Source of the DNA: Planctomycetaceae bacterium
Lineage (GTDB): Bacteria > Planctomycetota > Planctomycetia > Planctomycetales > Planctomycetaceae
Length of the DNA: 8,564 nt
Direction: 5' to 3'
Assembly (NCBI GenBank): GCA_020426065.1
Contig: JAGQQT010000152.1
Location: 1 to 8,564, forward strand
The position numbers were made by a program, and so were the translations under genes. Positions 7,494 to 8,564 of this stretch are shown here, in pieces (the stretch's first letter is position 1; each line of letters starts with the position of its first letter). The notes below the pieces were generated by a model. It saw only the letters and a program-made list of their open reading frames with translations. It was not told where the DNA came from and made no database searches.

Positions 7494-7517
7494 AGATTCG
7501 GCCATCTGTCCGAATCT
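7494..7517. repeat. Perfect inverted repeat with 8-bp arms and 8-nt spacer
   Basis: AGATTCGG at 7494-7501 is the exact reverse complement of CCGAATCT at 7510-7517. Its 16-bp centre-to-centre spacing and 24-bp span are typical of dimeric repressor operators. It ends 12 bp before the TAAAAT hexamer at 7530-7535, so it would overlap the -35 zone of a plus-strand promoter there. Only TTT follows the right arm, so terminator function is unlikely. Confidence 0.5.
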
Positions 7518-7622
7518 TTGATGTTGAGTTAAAATGGGCAATCTGTGTGTGCGGGTACAGAATTGAACTTCCTCATGACAAACCTTGGATGGTAAAGTTC
7601 CCGCTCATCAGACAATCAGAGA

Positions 7623-7679
7623 TGCTGCTATCCATCCAGGATGCCAAATGGCAAATTTGGCGGTGAACGTTCTGCAGCA
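7623..7679 (+). promoter_or_regulatory. Potential structured 5' leader of lptB
   Basis: GCCAAAT (7643-7649) pairs with ATTTGGC (7655-7661) around a 5-nt loop. An outer helix TGCTGC (7623-7628) with GCAGCA (7674-7679) can enclose it, ending five bases before the lptB Shine-Dalgarno site. A competing small dyad CATCC/GGATG (7633-7643) overlaps the inner stem. The layout could influence translation of lptB. It matches no riboswitch class I know. Confidence 0.35.
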
Positions 7680-7684
7680 AAAAA

Positions 7685-7689
7685 GGAGG
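7685..7689 (+). promoter_or_regulatory. Ribosome binding site of lptB
   Basis: A perfect GGAGG, preceded by an A-run, sits five bases before the ATG at 7695. It decides the start against the in-frame ATG at 7641, which lies within the leader hairpin region and would add 18 residues with no counterpart in LptB. Confidence 0.85.
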
Positions 7690-7694
7690 CAAGG

Positions 7695-8474
7695 ATGCCA
7701 TTACTCGAATGTATCGATCTGGTCAAAGACTATCCCGGTGGAAAACGGGCCGTTGACGGGGTCAGTTTTGATATTGAAAAAGGCGAGATTGTTGGGTTGC
7801 TGGGACCCAACGGGGCTGGAAAATCCACCACCTTCAAAATGACCTGCGGACTGGTCACTCCCACCGAAGGGAAAGTGCTGTTAAACGGCAAAGATGTGAC
7901 CCGCTGGCCCATGTATAAACGTGCCCGGCTGGGTATGGGTTATCTGCCACAGGATGAAAGCGTCTTCGGCAAGTTACGGGTCGACGACAACATCCGGGCC
8001 ATTCTTGAATTCATGCCCCTGAGTGCCAGGGACCGGAACCGGCGGATCGAAGAACTGCTGGGACAGTTTGGTCTGCTGGACAAGAAGAAACAGATTGCCG
8101 GTACGCTCTCCGGTGGAGAACGTCGTCGACTGGAAATAGCCCGTTGTCTGGCCAGCGACCCGGAACTGATCCTGCTGGATGAACCATTCACGGGGATCGA
8201 TCCGGTCACCATCAACGGGATTCAGGATATCATTTATGATTTGCGGGACCGGGGAATTTCGATCCTGCTCACAGACCATCGTGAACGGGAAACACTGACG
8301 ATCACAGATCGCAGCAATATCATCTGTGCCGGTCGCGTTCTGGTCTCCGGAGATGCCGAAACGGTTCTGCGAGACGAAATGGCCCAGCGTTTATACTTTG
8401 GCAGCCGTTTTGATGCCGAATCGATTATCGAAGAAAAAGGCAACTATCGTACCTCGATCAACCGGGCCGCCTGA
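7695..8474 (+). CDS. lptB: LPS export ABC transporter ATPase LptB
   Basis: LptB is the cytoplasmic ATPase that, with LptF/LptG, extracts lipopolysaccharide from the inner membrane and drives it along the Lpt bridge to the outer membrane. The 259-residue product has Walker A GPNGAGKST (37-45), Q-loop GYLPQDESVF (82-91), the ABC signature LSGGERRR (138-145), Walker B with catalytic Glu LILLDEP (158-164), and the switch His in LLTDHRERETL (191-201). The TDHxxRETL motif, the GYLPQ-x-x-S(V/I)F motif and the C-terminal LRDEMAQRLYFGSRF (compare LQDEHVKRVYLGEDF in E. coli) separate LptB from other ABC ATPases. It is about 18 residues longer than the E. coli protein, with an extended C-terminal tail. 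It is transcribed divergently from the GH57 gene. No terminator follows in the remaining 90 bp, so it may continue into a downstream gene. Confidence 0.93.
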   Translation: MPLLECIDLVKDYPGGKRAVDGVSFDIEKGEIVGLLGPNGAGKSTTFKMTCGLVTPTEGKVLLNGKDVTRWPMYKRARLGMGYLPQDESVFGKLRVDDNIRAILEFMPLSARDRNRRIEELLGQFGLLDKKKQIAGTLSGGERRRLEIARCLASDPELILLDEPFTGIDPVTINGIQDIIYDLRDRGISILLTDHRERETLTITDRSNIICAGRVLVSGDAETVLRDEMAQRLYFGSRFDAESIIEEKGNYRTSINRAA

Positions 8475-8564
8475 GAAGGTACGGAAAGCATTCCCTTCCC
8501 GGCTGCGCCGCTCTCCCGGAGGGCATTGGTATTTACACAAATCAAGTTGGAATTCAAATGCCGC
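8475..8564 (+). other. Sequence downstream of lptB, truncated by the window edge
   Basis: These 90 bases show no T-run terminator. An ATG at 8558-8560 with TTGGAATT just upstream could start another gene, but only seven coding bases are visible. In E. coli and many other Gram-negatives rpoN follows lptB; whether that holds here cannot be seen. Confidence 0.3.

Larger units (their letters stand above)
7353..7694. other. Divergent intergenic regulatory region between the GH57 gene and lptB
   Basis: This 342-bp stretch separates two divergently oriented genes and so must hold the 5' regions of both. I see no credible gene in it. A 76-codon frame from a TTG at 7436 lacks a ribosome site and overlaps the structured elements. 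It contains two perfect inverted repeats, a TAAAAT -10-like hexamer at 7530-7535 on the plus strand without a recognisable -35, and a hairpin-rich segment directly before lptB. I could not identify a convincing minus-strand promoter for the GH57 gene. Confidence 0.6.

Noticed and set aside
7436..7666. A 76-codon frame in the GH57-lptB spacer
   Set aside because: It starts with TTG without a Shine-Dalgarno site, overlaps an inverted repeat and the leader hairpin, and has unconvincing composition.
1..8564. CRISPR array, insertion sequence, tRNA, or defence/toxin system
   Set aside because: No regularly spaced repeats, transposase motifs, terminal inverted repeats or cloverleaf-like sequences were seen; the window is mostly conserved housekeeping genes.

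Overview
The window looks like bacterial chromosome from a planctomycete. The evidence is a uL13-uS9 ribosomal pair in which uS9 carries a long acidic N-terminal extension, a BBP7-like outer-membrane barrel protein with a classical signal peptide, an LptB-type ATPase implying a lipopolysaccharide outer membrane, and weak or absent Shine-Dalgarno sites on several genes. The phylum is an inference; no rRNA or other decisive marker lies in the window. Base and codon use appear even throughout, and I see no mobile element, CRISPR array or tRNA.

Layout from left to right. Positions 2-508 hold the C-terminal end of an acidic, beta-rich protein of unknown function whose start lies outside the window. 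After a spacer with an exact 11-bp repeat comes a secreted outer-membrane beta-barrel protein (798-2180). A second spacer with a sigma-70-like promoter leads into rplM (2476-2985) and rpsI (3071-3613), which end at a strong intrinsic terminator (3662-3695). mgtE, a magnesium transporter/channel (3730-5088), starts only 34 nt beyond that terminator. It converges on a GH57 alpha-glucan-acting enzyme on the minus strand (5157-7352). The 342-bp region between the GH57 gene and the divergent lptB (7695-8474) contains two perfect 8-bp-arm inverted repeats and a hairpin-rich lptB leader. The window ends 90 bp after lptB.

The genes fall into separate functional units: ribosome assembly (rplM-rpsI), Mg2+ homeostasis (mgtE, perhaps partly dependent on ribosomal-operon read-through), cytoplasmic alpha-glucan metabolism (GH57), and outer-membrane biogenesis (lptB and the barrel protein). 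I found no convincing undescribed multi-gene system. The observations most worth following up are the paired dyads and structured leader between the GH57 gene and lptB, the hairpin chain plus terminator between rpsI and mgtE, and the repeats in the other intergenic spacers.
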